Notes: a model not told the origin generated them from the letters alone. 52,647 bases of DNA from Fen-1308 sp035319125 (GCA_035319125.1 DATHDG010000042.1:1-52647), one strand, 5' to 3'. Positions 1 to 8,525 are shown, numbered from the stretch's first letter. Program-made: numbers and translations.

Positions 1-2
1 AA

Positions 3-77
3 TGGTAGGCACGAGGGGTTTCGAACCCCTGACCTCTACCGTGTCAAGGTAGCGCTCTCCCACTGAGCTACGCGCCT
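3..77 (-). tRNA. tRNA-Val (anticodon GAC)
   Basis: The minus strand folds into a full cloverleaf: a 7-bp acceptor stem (71-77 with 7-13), D arm starting GCTC, an anticodon arm with loop TTGACAC and anticodon GAC, and a T arm with loop TTCGAAA. The discriminator is A and the CCA end is encoded (3-5). GAC reads GUC valine codons. A promoter lies directly upstream at 102-129. Confidence 0.96.
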
Positions 78-101
78 ATTCAGCAAACAACAGTTATACA
101 T

Positions 102-129
102 TAAATACGAAACTCGTTTATTTTGTCAA
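102..129 (-). promoter_or_regulatory. Sigma70-type promoter of tRNA-Val
   Basis: Read on the minus strand, a perfect -35 box TTGACA (124-129) is followed after 16 bases by a -10-like TATTTA (102-107). Transcription would start near 95, about 18 bases before the mature tRNA 5' end, a normal tRNA leader length. Confidence 0.7.
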
Positions 130-397
130 TAATTAGCAGTGCACTTCGGCAAATCCATGCTATTCACTTGACTATTGCTTGTCTGATATAAATGCATATT
201 ATGCAAGGACTTTCATCTGAGCTTGAATTAAATATTTTTCCGCACTATGGGCCCCATGCATTCTCAACTATGATAACTGGCTGGTCAAAACGAATCTGTT
301 TTCTATATTGAATTTCTTGATTACCTGACAATACATGGATAGAATGAGTTGAAAGGCGTCGTTCGCATGCTAACTAAAGCAAGAGGGAGCCTTATTT
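130..397. other. Intergenic region before the orphan response regulator
   Basis: With the tRNA promoter to its left this completes a gene-free stretch of about 320 bases. A weak plus-strand promoter can be read as TTGCTT (175-180), 16 bases, TATTAT (197-202). No convincing ORF, terminator or repeat was seen otherwise. Confidence 0.4.
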
Positions 398-1030
398 ATG
401 ATAAAGATACTTATCGCTGACGATCACACGATTGTCCGGGAAGGGTTAAAGCAAATACTGATGGATACGAACGATATGGTGGTTGCAGCTGAAGCAACCA
501 ATGGCCAGGAGGTGCTGGACAAGGTATGGAAAGATGAATTCGACGTGATCGTTCTGGATATTGCCATGCCTGGAAGAAGCGGTCTGGATATATTGAAAGA
601 ATTGAAAGGCTTTAAACCCAAGCTGCCGATACTTGTCCTGAGTATGTATCCGGAGGACCAGTATGCATTACGCGTGCTGAGAGCTGGCGCAGACGGTTAT
701 TTGACAAAAGAGAGCGCTCCAAATGACTTGATAACTGCAATCCGAAAAGTCTATGAGGGGAAAAAATATATTAGTTCTTATCTTGCTGAAAAGCTTGCAT
801 TCGGGTTGGAAGCCGATGCTGTCAAGCCCCCTCATGAATTGCTTTCAGACAGAGAATATCAGGTAATGTGCTGCATTGCATCTGGTAAAACCGTTAAGGA
901 AATTGCTGAGGAACTGTCATTAAGCGTAAAAACTATCAGCACCTACCGTTCCAGAATACTTGAAAAAATGGGGATGAAGAATAATGCAGAGCTGACGCAT
1001 TATTCAATACAGAATCATCTTGTAGATTAA
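398..1030 (+). CDS. NarL/FixJ-family response regulator (orphan)
   Basis: Two-domain transcription regulator of 210 residues. The receiver domain spans about 1-120, with acidic pocket D8/D9, phospho-acceptor D54 in VLDIAMPG and the conserved lysine K104 in YLTKES. A LuxR-type helix-turn-helix occupies about 147-205 (LSDREYQV, KEIAEELSLSVKTI). Family knowledge says a sensor kinase phosphorylates D54 and the protein then binds DNA as a dimer. No kinase gene adjoins it, so the partner must be encoded elsewhere. An AGAGGGAG ribosome site lies 8-10 bases before the ATG. It is followed by the small heat-shock gene, which has its own promoter. Family assignment is firm; the regulon is unknown. Confidence 0.92.
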   Translation: MIKILIADDHTIVREGLKQILMDTNDMVVAAEATNGQEVLDKVWKDEFDVIVLDIAMPGRSGLDILKELKGFKPKLPILVLSMYPEDQYALRVLRAGADGYLTKESAPNDLITAIRKVYEGKKYISSYLAEKLAFGLEADAVKPPHELLSDREYQVMCCIASGKTVKEIAEELSLSVKTISTYRSRILEKMGMKNNAELTHYSIQNHLVD

Positions 1031-1119
1031 TTATGTAGGACAATTTCGTACAAGAAAATAAGCCTTGCGACGACATGAAAATTGGATTTTGTCTGATGTC
1101 AATCGTTGCTTTGAAAAGC

Positions 1120-1148
1120 TTAACATGAATAGTAGGCATGTGTATTAT
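1120..1148 (+). promoter_or_regulatory. Putative sigma70-type promoter of hsp20
   Basis: TTAACA (1120-1125), a 17-base spacer and TATTAT (1143-1148) stand about 44 bases before the hsp20 start. A strong GGAGGG ribosome site (1181-1186) follows. No sigma32 or CIRCE signature was recognised. Confidence 0.45.
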
Positions 1149-1191
1149 GGCTTATCCTAAATTACTTTATTAATGGAAGAGGAGGGACACC

Positions 1192-1677
1192 ATGGAAAAG
1201 AAGAAGCCTGCAACTGAGCTTATAAGACGTGAAAGCCCCAGGGTGATGTCTCCTTTCAGTGATATGGAGCGAATGATGGAGGATTTAATAAGGAGACCTT
1301 TTTCGATGTTCCCTGCTGCATGGCCGAGAATGGGATTTTCGGAGGAAGACTTATCTCCTGCAGTGGATATTTTTGAGCAGGAAGATTCAGTTATTGTGAA
1401 GGCTGAATTACCAGGTTTGAAGAAAGAAGATATAAGCGTTGAGCTTAACGAAGGTGTCTTAAGAATAGCCGGAGAGAAGAAACGGGAAGAGATGATTGAA
1501 AAGAAAGACTATTACAGAATGGAACGTTCTATGGGCTCATTTGAACGTCGTATCAGTCTTCCATCTGGGATAGAGACGGATAAAACGAAAGCGTCGTTCA
1601 AGGATGGAGTTCTTGAGATTCAAATCCCCAAGAGTGAAGAAGCAAAAAGAAGGGAAAGAAAGATAAAGATAGAATGA
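1192..1677 (+). CDS. Small heat-shock protein, Hsp20/alpha-crystallin family
   Basis: Cytoplasmic ATP-independent holdase chaperone of 161 residues. The N-terminal arm (1-55) is amphipathic and Met/Arg-rich. The alpha-crystallin domain spans about 56-148, with the characteristic VKAELPGLKKEDISVEL strand block and the GVLEIQIPK end strand. The C-terminal tail ends in an I-x-I motif (IKI), which in this family docks neighbouring subunits in the oligomer. Its length is typical of bacterial class A Hsp20. It has its own promoter and is closed by an intrinsic terminator just downstream, so it is probably monocistronic. FtsH protease follows, but on a separate promoter. Confidence 0.96.
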   Translation: MEKKKPATELIRRESPRVMSPFSDMERMMEDLIRRPFSMFPAAWPRMGFSEEDLSPAVDIFEQEDSVIVKAELPGLKKEDISVELNEGVLRIAGEKKREEMIEKKDYYRMERSMGSFERRISLPSGIETDKTKASFKDGVLEIQIPKSEEAKRRERKIKIE

Positions 1678-1727
1678 TTAGCATCAACTTTGACTAGCCC
1701 GGTCTGGTTTGTTAAAAGCCCCCTCCG

Positions 1728-1769
1728 AGCACGTCGGTCCCCCCCTTGCAATGCCGACGTGCTTTTTTT
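1728..1769 (+). terminator. Rho-independent terminator after hsp20
   Basis: AGCACGTCGG (1728-1737) pairs perfectly with CCGACGTGCT (1754-1763) across a C-rich 16-base loop, followed by a run of seven T (1763-1769). It separates hsp20 from ftsH. Confidence 0.92.
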
Positions 1770-1796
1770 ATTCGGAAATTGCACTATTGCCTAGCC

Positions 1797-1825
1797 TTGA
1801 CGGTCTTTATCTTGCAACGTATACT
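1797..1825 (+). promoter_or_regulatory. Sigma70-type promoter of ftsH
   Basis: TTGACG (1797-1802), an optimal 17-base spacer and TATACT (1820-1825). The predicted transcription start near 1831-1833 leaves only about five bases before the ATG at 1837, so the message would be almost leaderless. Confidence 0.65.
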
Positions 1826-1836
1826 TAATTAAACTA

Positions 1837-3756
1837 ATGTCCATAATTCAAAAGAAAGCGAAAAAAATCAGAGAACAAAAGCCCGGATTACCGGACATGT
1901 TTCGTGAACCATCGTGGATGATGGTTTTTTTCTTCGCAGTTATTTTAGTTGTCGTATATTTAAGCGGCAATCTGTTATCTACTAAGAAAATTGTTAGATA
2001 TGACTTATCTTATTCTGAATTTATTCAGCAACTGGATTCAGGCAATGTGAAATCGGTATTGATTGAAAAACTGCTCGTTCAGGGAGAGTTGAAGAAGGAC
2101 ATATCGATACCTGCTGCGAATGATAAAGAAACAGCAAAAGTTCGAATCTTTCAAACGTACCTGCCGGCTTTCCAGGGAGAGGGAATTCTGCAAAAATTGC
2201 GAGATCAAAATGTTGCTGTAACAATCCGGCCGGAAGAAAAGCCATCGTTGTTCGAGCAGTTTCTGCTTGCTGTTCTGCCCTGGGCTTTGATAATCGGGGT
2301 CTGGATTTACGTTATGAAGCGGTCTCAAAAGCTGCAGGGCGGACCAGGCGGACTATTTACATTCGGAGAAAGCAAGGCAAGACTGTATGACTCGTCAAAA
2401 CCGAACATTACCTTTAAAGATGTCGCCGGCATGGACAACGTCAAGACGGAACTAAGGGAGACTATAGATTTTCTCAAAGACCCCTCAAAATTTCGAAGAC
2501 TGGGAGCAAAGGTGCCTAAAGGCGTACTTCTCATAGGTCCTCCTGGCACAGGCAAGACACTTCTTGCGCGCGCCACAGCTGGAGAGGCAGGGGTTCCTTT
2601 TTTTAGCATCAGCGCTTCTGAGTTCATCGAGATGTTTGTCGGGGTTGGCGCATCGCGCGTGAGAGACATGTTCAAGAAGGCCAGGGCTGCACAGCCCAGC
2701 ATTATATTTATTGATGAGATAGATGCGGTAGGCCGTACTCGCGGTGCAGGACTCGGTGGAGGCCATGACGAAAGAGAGCAGACATTGAACCAGCTTCTGA
2801 GCGAGATGGATGGTTTCGACCCCCATGAGGAAGTGATCGTAATAGCTGCCACTAACAGACCGGACGTCCTTGATCCAGCGCTTTTACGGCCGGGTCGTTT
2901 TGACCGCAGCATAGTTATTGACCGCCCTGGATTAAAGGAAAGAAAGATGATATTACAGGTACATGTTAGGAATAAGATACTTTCGGAAGACGTTGATCTA
3001 GAAACAATCGCAAGGGGAACTCCAGGGCTGACCGGCGCCGATCTTGAAAACATTGCCAATGAAGCGGCGCTTATCGCTGTAAGAAAGAATAAGCAGCACG
3101 TGGATATGAGCGATTTCGAAGAAGCCAGAGATATTATTCTTATGGGATCAGTAAGGGAAGAGCCTATGAGTGAACTTGAAAGAAAGATAACAGCCTATCA
3201 TGAAGCAGGTCACGCGCTTGTGGCTTACTCGCTGCCATACACGGATCCGATCCATAAAATAAGTATAATCCCGAGAGGAATGGCAATGGGTGTTACACAG
3301 CTTATTCCTGCTGAAGACAGGCATTATTATCCAAGAAATTATCTTATGAACCGATTGAGTGTCGCTCTTGGCGGCAGGGGTGCAGAGCGCATTATATTTA
3401 ATGATATTAGCAGCGGGGCCCAAAACGATCTTAAGGAAGCATCATTACTGGCTGAGAAGATGGTCGCACAATGGGGCATGAGCGACAAGGTTGGTCCATT
3501 GAACTTGGGACGTGGAGAGGAGCATCCTTTTTTGGGCCGGGAGCTTGCTCAGCCGAAGCGTTACAGCGAAGACATGGCATGGCTAATTGATCAGGAAATA
3601 CAAAAACTTATGTTGGAAGCTGAGTCTGTAGCCGTTGAAATCCTGCAGAACAATAAAAACACGTTGATTGAGCTGGCAGAAAATCTTCTGGTCGAGGAAG
3701 TTCTTGATAAGGCTGCAGTAGAAAAAATCATTGAGAAATCAAAGCGATTATCTTAA
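1837..3756 (+). CDS. ftsH: ATP-dependent zinc metalloprotease FtsH
   Basis: Membrane-anchored AAA+ protease of 639 residues that degrades misfolded membrane proteins and short-lived regulators. Membrane helix 1 lies at about 27-46, a periplasmic domain follows to about 140, and helix 2 spans about 141-160. The AAA+ module has Walker A GPPGTGKT (234-241), Walker B IIFIDE (289-294) and the second region of homology RPDVLDPALLRPGRFDR. The M41 protease domain has the zinc motif HEAGH (455-459) and the likely third ligand D531. Length and order match the family. The start at 1837 has no Shine-Dalgarno sequence and sits about five bases after the predicted transcription start. M21 is the main alternative start but also lacks a ribosome site. 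Confidence 0.98.
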   Translation: MSIIQKKAKKIREQKPGLPDMFREPSWMMVFFFAVILVVVYLSGNLLSTKKIVRYDLSYSEFIQQLDSGNVKSVLIEKLLVQGELKKDISIPAANDKETAKVRIFQTYLPAFQGEGILQKLRDQNVAVTIRPEEKPSLFEQFLLAVLPWALIIGVWIYVMKRSQKLQGGPGGLFTFGESKARLYDSSKPNITFKDVAGMDNVKTELRETIDFLKDPSKFRRLGAKVPKGVLLIGPPGTGKTLLARATAGEAGVPFFSISASEFIEMFVGVGASRVRDMFKKARAAQPSIIFIDEIDAVGRTRGAGLGGGHDEREQTLNQLLSEMDGFDPHEEVIVIAATNRPDVLDPALLRPGRFDRSIVIDRPGLKERKMILQVHVRNKILSEDVDLETIARGTPGLTGADLENIANEAALIAVRKNKQHVDMSDFEEARDIILMGSVREEPMSELERKITAYHEAGHALVAYSLPYTDPIHKISIIPRGMAMGVTQLIPAEDRHYYPRNYLMNRLSVALGGRGAERIIFNDISSGAQNDLKEASLLAEKMVAQWGMSDKVGPLNLGRGEEHPFLGRELAQPKRYSEDMAWLIDQEIQKLMLEAESVAVEILQNNKNTLIELAENLLVEEVLDKAAVEKIIEKSKRLS

Positions 3757-3783
3757 AGTCTGATCCAGTAAACACGTCCTAAA

Positions 3784-4518
3784 ATGTGTTCTAAATCCTT
3801 GATAAATGCCTATTTTCATGGTACAATGCAGACAGTGAGGACAGTACTGACTTTAATAATGTTTCTTTTGCTGGCTGTTGACGTTGATGCTGATATGTAT
3901 CAGAACATTGCTAAAGACGGCAGCATGCTTTTCAGCAATCTTCCGTCGTCAGGGGCCAAGGTGATTGTTAGGGAGAAGCGAGCGAGTCACAAGGGCGCCA
4001 TAAGAACGACAAAAAACAGAAATGTCTGTTCGGGCAATTATAATGACATAGCTGAGGCAAAGGCAAAAAAGCATAATGTTGATCCGAAACTTGTAAAAGC
4101 CGTTATTAAAGCTGAATCGAACTGGAATCCCAGTGCAGTGTCGAACAAGGGGGCTGTCGGGATGATGCAGCTTATGCCTAAGACAGCTAATGATATGGGC
4201 GTCTGCAATCCACTTGATGCCGAAGAGAATATAGAGGGAGGCACAAAGTATCTTAGATACCTGCTTGACAAGTTTAATGGCAATATGGCATTGGCCCTTG
4301 CTGCCTATAACGCAGGGCCTGCCAGGGTTGAGAAGACGGGTGGCGTGCCGTCAATACCGGAAACCATGGATTATGTCAAACGCGTGATGAGCGATTATTC
4401 AGGCGGTAACTATGTTTATGCTGGGAGAATAACCAGGATTAGGACACTTGTTCTTAAGGATGGGTCCATGCTGTATACTAATGCCTTTAATTCCAGCCGC
4501 TCTTATTCCACTAATTAA
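3784..4518 (+). CDS. Soluble lytic transglycosylase-like protein (SLT domain)
   Basis: Exported peptidoglycan-cleaving enzyme of up to 244 residues. A hydrophobic signal segment (about 19-34) ends at VDADMYQ. The SLT/goose-lysozyme-like domain (about 85-205) shows the catalytic glutamate E111 in KAESNWNP, then GAVGMMQLMP, and AAYNAGP at 173-179. A DUF4124-like motif, KDGSMLFSN, precedes the domain and a near copy, KDGSMLYTN, follows it near the C terminus. The start is uncertain: M15 (3826) would give a more compact signal peptide, and neither start has a clear ribosome site. The gene lies 27 bases after ftsH and 19 before nadA, perhaps one transcription unit. Confidence 0.9.
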   Translation: MCSKSLINAYFHGTMQTVRTVLTLIMFLLLAVDVDADMYQNIAKDGSMLFSNLPSSGAKVIVREKRASHKGAIRTTKNRNVCSGNYNDIAEAKAKKHNVDPKLVKAVIKAESNWNPSAVSNKGAVGMMQLMPKTANDMGVCNPLDAEENIEGGTKYLRYLLDKFNGNMALALAAYNAGPARVEKTGGVPSIPETMDYVKRVMSDYSGGNYVYAGRITRIRTLVLKDGSMLYTNAFNSSRSYSTN

Positions 4519-4537
4519 GGATTAACAAGGGCTAGAG

Positions 4538-5524
4538 ATGCATAATGAACACTCTCTCCTCAGGGAAGAGATAGCCGCGCTCAAGAAACAGCGCAATGCC
4601 ATAATACTGGCACACAATTATCAGCGGGATGAGGTCCAGGCAGTTGCCGACCATACTGGAGATTCACTTGAGTTGTCCAGGACTGCTGCATCAATAGATT
4701 GTGAGGTCATTGTCTTCTGCGGCGTCCATTTTATGGCCGAGAGTGCAGCCATTCTTTCGCCTGGCAAGACTGTGCTTTTGCCTGAGTCTGATGCGACATG
4801 TCCAATGGCAGACATGGTTGAAGTTTCAGTATCCCGGAAAGTCTGGAAAAACTTTCCCGGATACTCGGAACAGCCGATGTTTATCTTCCCGCACGATTTT
4901 TCTCTCAGGGACATGAAACGGCAATACCATGGGGTACCAGTGGTGGCCTATGTAAATACTACAGCCGAAGTTAAGGCTGAGAGCGATATATGCTGCACGT
5001 CTGCCAATGTGGTAAAAGTGATAGAGTCATTGCCTGACGACAAGGTCATATGCATTCCAGACAGGAACCTGTCGATGTGGGCCCAAAAAAATACAAATAA
5101 ACAGGTTATAGCATGGGACGGTTTTTGCCATGTCCATGACCGTGTGACAAAAAATGATGTTCTTGATGCAAGAAAGAAGCATCCCTCTGCGCTGCTTATG
5201 GCCCATCCGGAGTGTAGACTTGAAGTGTTGGAACTGGCTGACTATGTGACAAGCACCTCCGGGATGCTTAGATACGTCCATTCATCGAAATCGAAAGAGT
5301 TTATTGTCGGCACAGAGCTTGGTCTTATGTATAGACTGAGACAGGATAATCCCGAAAAGCAATTTTATCCTCTCAGGGATGATATGATCTGTTCAAATAT
5401 GAAGAAAACAACTCTCAAGAGTATCATCAATGCCCTTAAGCATAATGAGAAGATCATTAGGGTGCATGAAGAGATACGGATACGTGCTAAGAATGCGCTG
5501 GACCGTATGCTGGACATAAAATGA
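4538..5524 (+). CDS. nadA: Quinolinate synthase A
   Basis: Condenses iminoaspartate with dihydroxyacetone phosphate to quinolinate, the first pyridine of de novo NAD synthesis; it is a [4Fe-4S] enzyme. The 328-residue protein has the N-terminal AHNYQRDEVQ motif (25-34) and the three cysteines expected to hold the cluster: C88 in ATCPMAD, C197 in WDGFCHVH and C285 in MICSNMKKTTL. PDRNLSMW and MAHPEC are further family motifs. Length is typical. Neither nadB nor nadC is nearby, so the iminoaspartate source is encoded elsewhere. midA follows after about 20 bases. Confidence 0.97.
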   Translation: MHNEHSLLREEIAALKKQRNAIILAHNYQRDEVQAVADHTGDSLELSRTAASIDCEVIVFCGVHFMAESAAILSPGKTVLLPESDATCPMADMVEVSVSRKVWKNFPGYSEQPMFIFPHDFSLRDMKRQYHGVPVVAYVNTTAEVKAESDICCTSANVVKVIESLPDDKVICIPDRNLSMWAQKNTNKQVIAWDGFCHVHDRVTKNDVLDARKKHPSALLMAHPECRLEVLELADYVTSTSGMLRYVHSSKSKEFIVGTELGLMYRLRQDNPEKQFYPLRDDMICSNMKKTTLKSIINALKHNEKIIRVHEEIRIRAKNALDRMLDIK

Positions 5525-5546
5525 ACGATGTCTAATATGGCGGTTG

Positions 5547-6683
5547 ATGTCTTCCGAAAATCCTCTGAGAAATCTCATCATTGAGCTGATAAGAAGAGAA
5601 GGTCCCATATCCTTCAAGGATTTTATGGAGACAGCTCTTTATACTCCTGGATTAGGTTATTACGCAAAAGATTCAACTTCGATTGGCCGGAATGCTGATT
5701 TTTATACGAGCCCGCATTTGCATCCAATATTTGGAGCAATGATCGGCAAACAGCTGGAAGAAATGTGGCATCTTTTGGGGAGTCCAAAGCAATTTCATGC
5801 TGTTGAGATTGGTGCCGGCATGGGTTTTCTGGCATACGATATACTTGAATATCTCGATAACACAGATTTTTTCAGCTCGCTCACATATACAATCGTAGAA
5901 CGAAATCAAGCCGTTGCGAAGAAACAGACCTCATTGCTTGAAAAGTACGACCATAAAGTCCGCTTTGAGAGCAGTATTTCAGATCTTGCTCCTGTAACAG
6001 GCTGCTTTCTTTCAAATGAACTGTTAGATGCTTTCCCGATACATCTTGTTGAAATGAACGGAGGATTGTGCGAAATATTCGTTTCTATCGGAGAGCAGGG
6101 AGCTTTCACTGAAATTATGAGGCCATGCAATAGTGAGATTATCAGCTATTTTAAGGAATTTTCTGTTGACCTCCAGTCGATCATGAACGATGGATATAGG
6201 ACCGAAGTGAACCTTGATATCAGAAAATGGCTTTACAAAATAGCGCTGAAGTTATCAGAAGGGTTTGTGCTCACCATTGATTACGGCTATCCTGCTGACG
6301 ACTACTATAGCGTTGAGCGGAATACAGGAACAATGTTGTGCTATCACAAGCATAGCGTTAATGATAATCCGTATATAAATATCGGCGAGCAGGATATAAC
6401 GGCGCATGTCAACTTTTCTGCACTTAAGAAATGGGGTGAGGAGGTCGGCCTGAGTCCCGTTGGATTTTCTCCACAGGGACCATATCTGATCTCTTTAGGC
6501 ATTGATGAAATACTTACTGACAGGCCGGAATTAATTGGAGATGTAACCGATACTGCAAAGATCAAAAGGCTTATTCTTCCGGAGGGCATGGGAGAATCTC
6601 ATAAAGTTATGGTGCAGTATAAGGGTGATAAAGAGATTAGGATGCGCGGCTTTATGTTGCGATCCAGATTGAGAAATTTGTAG
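5547..6683 (+). CDS. MidA/NDUFAF7-family SAM-dependent methyltransferase (DUF185)
   Basis: Predicted class I methyltransferase of 378 residues. The family N-terminal block GPISFKDFMETALYTPGLGYY is followed by the SAM-binding motif VEIGAGMGFLAYDIL (about 86-100) and SNELLDAFP. The mitochondrial relative NDUFAF7 methylates an arginine of a complex I subunit; the target of bacterial members is not settled. Translation may start at ATG 5547 or at the TTG immediately before it (5544). The gene converges on the minus-strand gene ending at 6701, with 17 bases between and no visible terminator. Confidence 0.9.
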   Translation: MSSENPLRNLIIELIRREGPISFKDFMETALYTPGLGYYAKDSTSIGRNADFYTSPHLHPIFGAMIGKQLEEMWHLLGSPKQFHAVEIGAGMGFLAYDILEYLDNTDFFSSLTYTIVERNQAVAKKQTSLLEKYDHKVRFESSISDLAPVTGCFLSNELLDAFPIHLVEMNGGLCEIFVSIGEQGAFTEIMRPCNSEIISYFKEFSVDLQSIMNDGYRTEVNLDIRKWLYKIALKLSEGFVLTIDYGYPADDYYSVERNTGTMLCYHKHSVNDNPYINIGEQDITAHVNFSALKKWGEEVGLSPVGFSPQGPYLISLGIDEILTDRPELIGDVTDTAKIKRLILPEGMGESHKVMVQYKGDKEIRMRGFMLRSRLRNL

Positions 6684-6700
6684 AAAACGGGTCTATATTA

Positions 6701-7465
6701 CTAAGCCTGCCTTGTATATTTTTTCAGTTGATCCATGCTTTTAATAACACGTTCAGGGGTGTGAGCCTCGATAGTATGAATACAGTTCTTATTGCCAAGA
6801 AGAGAGAAAAGCTTATTAAAATCGAATGTCCCCTCTCCGATAGGATAATGCTGGTCTCCACTGCGGTTGTTGTCATGAAGGTGAAGTTCAATAATATAAG
6901 TACCGATCTGCTCCATCCATTCAGCAATAGGCACAATTGAAAAAAGATTGCAGTGTCCTGTATCAAAGCAGATGCCGAAATTATCAGAAGACATCTTTTC
7001 CATAAGCATCCTTAGATTTGTTGGTTCGTCCTCAAATATATTTTCGATAGCTACTTTGCATCCCAGGGATTGGGCTCTGCGATTAAGCGGATACCATGTT
7101 TCGAGACTTTTGGCAAGCCACAGGTCGGTGCTCAGGTTGTATTTCCATTTCTCGTAACCGGAATGGAATACAATTGCGAGCGGATTCATAATCTCTGCGA
7201 TATCCAGTACTTGGTTGAATCTGGAGATAGTGGCCTGACGCACCTGCCTATCGACGGCAGCCGGTGAAAGGTCCATAAACGGTGCGTGAAAGGAGAGTGA
7301 GGGCATATAGTCAAGCAAACCCATAACGCTTTTCAATTGATCATTTCCTAATATATCGAGAGAGTCGGAACTGAAATAGATCTCCAGATTCAATCTGTTT
7401 TGTCTTATCAAATCGATGTAGTGCTCTATCTTTTCGAAAGGCACATGCACGTGGGGTGAGGTCAT
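6701..7465 (-). CDS. Sugar phosphate isomerase/epimerase family (AP endonuclease 2-like TIM barrel)
   Basis: TIM-barrel protein of 254 residues with the metal-ligand motifs of the xylose isomerase-like/AP endonuclease 2 fold: SFHAPFMDLSP on an early strand, IVFHSGYEKW, KVAIENIFED, GICFDTGHCNLF and IELHLHDNNRSGD. These carry the His, Glu and Asp ligands of the family. The substrate cannot be told from sequence; endonuclease IV is unlikely because the flanking regions differ and the fold is shared by many sugar enzymes. The ATG directly follows the TAG stop of the FmdB gene, so the two are almost surely co-translated. Specific function unknown. Confidence 0.83.
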   Translation of the reverse strand: MTSPHVHVPFEKIEHYIDLIRQNRLNLEIYFSSDSLDILGNDQLKSVMGLLDYMPSLSFHAPFMDLSPAAVDRQVRQATISRFNQVLDIAEIMNPLAIVFHSGYEKWKYNLSTDLWLAKSLETWYPLNRRAQSLGCKVAIENIFEDEPTNLRMLMEKMSSDNFGICFDTGHCNLFSIVPIAEWMEQIGTYIIELHLHDNNRSGDQHYPIGEGTFDFNKLFSLLGNKNCIHTIEAHTPERVIKSMDQLKKYTRQA

Positions 7466-7768
7466 CTATTTTACTGCAGCTTCTTCTTTCTTGGGTTTGG
7501 ACTCAGCCTTTGTCTTGTCTTCCTGTTTTGATACCTCGGTCTTGCCCTCGGACTTATCGGGGGACTTATCACTATTGCTCGTTGACTTTCCGGAAGCATA
7601 ATCCGTTGCATACCATCCAGTGCCTTTCAGTACAAAAGAGGTATGAGAGATCATTTTTTGTAACAGGCTGCCGCAGTCCGGACATGAGGACAATGGAGCA
7701 TCACTGAATTTCTGCATGATCTCATGAGTCTTGCCACAGTTTGTGCATCTATATTCATATATCGGCAT
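7466..7768 (-). CDS. FmdB-family zinc-ribbon protein
   Basis: Small protein of 100 residues. The N-terminal zinc ribbon MPIYEYRC-x2-C ... C-x2-C (C8, C11, C29, C32) is diagnostic of the FmdB/CxxC_CXXC_SSSS family. A GTGWYATDYA segment and a long Lys/Glu/Ser-rich disordered tail (about 63-100) follow. The family name comes from a gene near formylmethanofuran dehydrogenase; its biochemical role is not established. A GGAGG ribosome site (rc of 7777-7783) precedes the ATG. The stop abuts the start of the TIM-barrel gene. It is divergent from rplU. Confidence 0.92.
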   Translation of the reverse strand: MPIYEYRCTNCGKTHEIMQKFSDAPLSSCPDCGSLLQKMISHTSFVLKGTGWYATDYASGKSTSNSDKSPDKSEGKTEVSKQEDKTKAESKPKKEEAAVK

Positions 7769-7847
7769 ATACGTTGTTCCTCCAAGCGATCTATAGTCCT
7801 ATAATAATAAACGGTTGCCACTCCGGTCAATAAAGCTGTTATTATCA

Positions 7848-7876
7848 TTGACATAATTGATATTATTCTGTTTAAA
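7848..7876 (+). promoter_or_regulatory. Promoter of the rplU-rpmA operon
   Basis: Consensus TTGACA (7848-7853), a 17-base spacer and TTTAAA (7871-7876; TTAAAT one base on also fits). The start would fall near 7883, about 26 bases before rplU, with a GGGGGTG ribosome site at 7895-7901. Confidence 0.6.
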
Positions 7877-7908
7877 TATTTATCTAATTCATTCGGGGGT
7901 GCAATGGG

Positions 7909-8223
7909 ATGTATGCAATCATAGAGACTGGCGGAGAACAAATCAGGGTAACTGCCGGAGATGTTATATCGGTCGAGAAAATTGCAGGAGAAGACGGTTC
8001 GGAGATTACACTTGAAAAGGTGCTTATGATTGAAAAAGACGGCAAGGCAGTCTTTGGAAGGCCCTATTTGCAAGGCGCAAAGGTTAAAGCGGATATAATG
8101 CGCACGACCAAAGACGAGAAGGTCCTTGTACTGAAACATCAGCCAAAGAAAGCTACAAAGAAGATCAGAGGGCACCGCCAGTACTCTACAACTTTGAAAG
8201 TCAAAGAGATCATCGGAGGATAG
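7909..8223 (+). CDS. rplU: 50S ribosomal protein L21
   Basis: Ribosomal large-subunit protein of 104 residues that binds 23S rRNA. It shows the family start MYAIIETGGEQIRV, the middle segment VLMIEKDGKAVFGRPYL and the basic C-terminal signature KATKKIRGHRQ. Length is typical. It is the first gene of the conserved rplU-rpmA-obgE order, with rpmA starting one base after its stop. The rpmA ribosome site GGAGG lies in its last codons. Confidence 0.98.
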   Translation: MYAIIETGGEQIRVTAGDVISVEKIAGEDGSEITLEKVLMIEKDGKAVFGRPYLQGAKVKADIMRTTKDEKVLVLKHQPKKATKKIRGHRQYSTTLKVKEIIGG

Positions 8224-8224
8224 A

Positions 8225-8500
8225 ATGGCACACAAGAAAGGCGTTGGCAGCACGCGAAATGGACGCGATAGTGAATCACAAAGACTCGGAGTGAAGAGAT
8301 TCGGTGGCCAGCTTGTTAGAGCCGGCAATATATTGGTAAGGCAGCGCGGTACGAAATTTCATCCCGGCAATAATGTTGGAAAGGGATCAGACGACACGCT
8401 TTTCGCGCTCATCGATGGAGTGGTCAAGTTTGAGAGAAAAGACAGGGATAGGACGAAGGTCAGCGTTTATGCATCAGTCTCTACGGTAGCGAACGCATAG
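8225..8500 (+). CDS. rpmA: 50S ribosomal protein L27
   Basis: Ribosomal protein of 91 residues whose N-terminal tail reaches the peptidyl transferase centre. It begins MAHKKGVGSTRNGRDSES, so no cleavable Firmicutes-type N-terminal extension is present, and it carries the signature VRQRGTKFHPGNNVG. Length is slightly above the usual 85. It is followed within 60 bases by a strong terminator hairpin placed just before obgE. Confidence 0.98.
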   Translation: MAHKKGVGSTRNGRDSESQRLGVKRFGGQLVRAGNILVRQRGTKFHPGNNVGKGSDDTLFALIDGVVKFERKDRDRTKVSVYASVSTVANA

Positions 8501-8525
8501 TTAATAAGCTCTTAAGGAGAAAAGG

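Noticed and set aside
2325..3059. Long open frame of 244 codons on the minus strand inside ftsH
   Set aside because: It is antisense to the conserved AAA+ domain, has no recognisable motif and reads as the mirror of a well-conserved coding frame.
7651..8328. Open frame of 225 codons on the minus strand across rplU and rpmA
   Set aside because: It crosses the FmdB gene, the rplU promoter and two ribosomal protein genes; no domain is visible.
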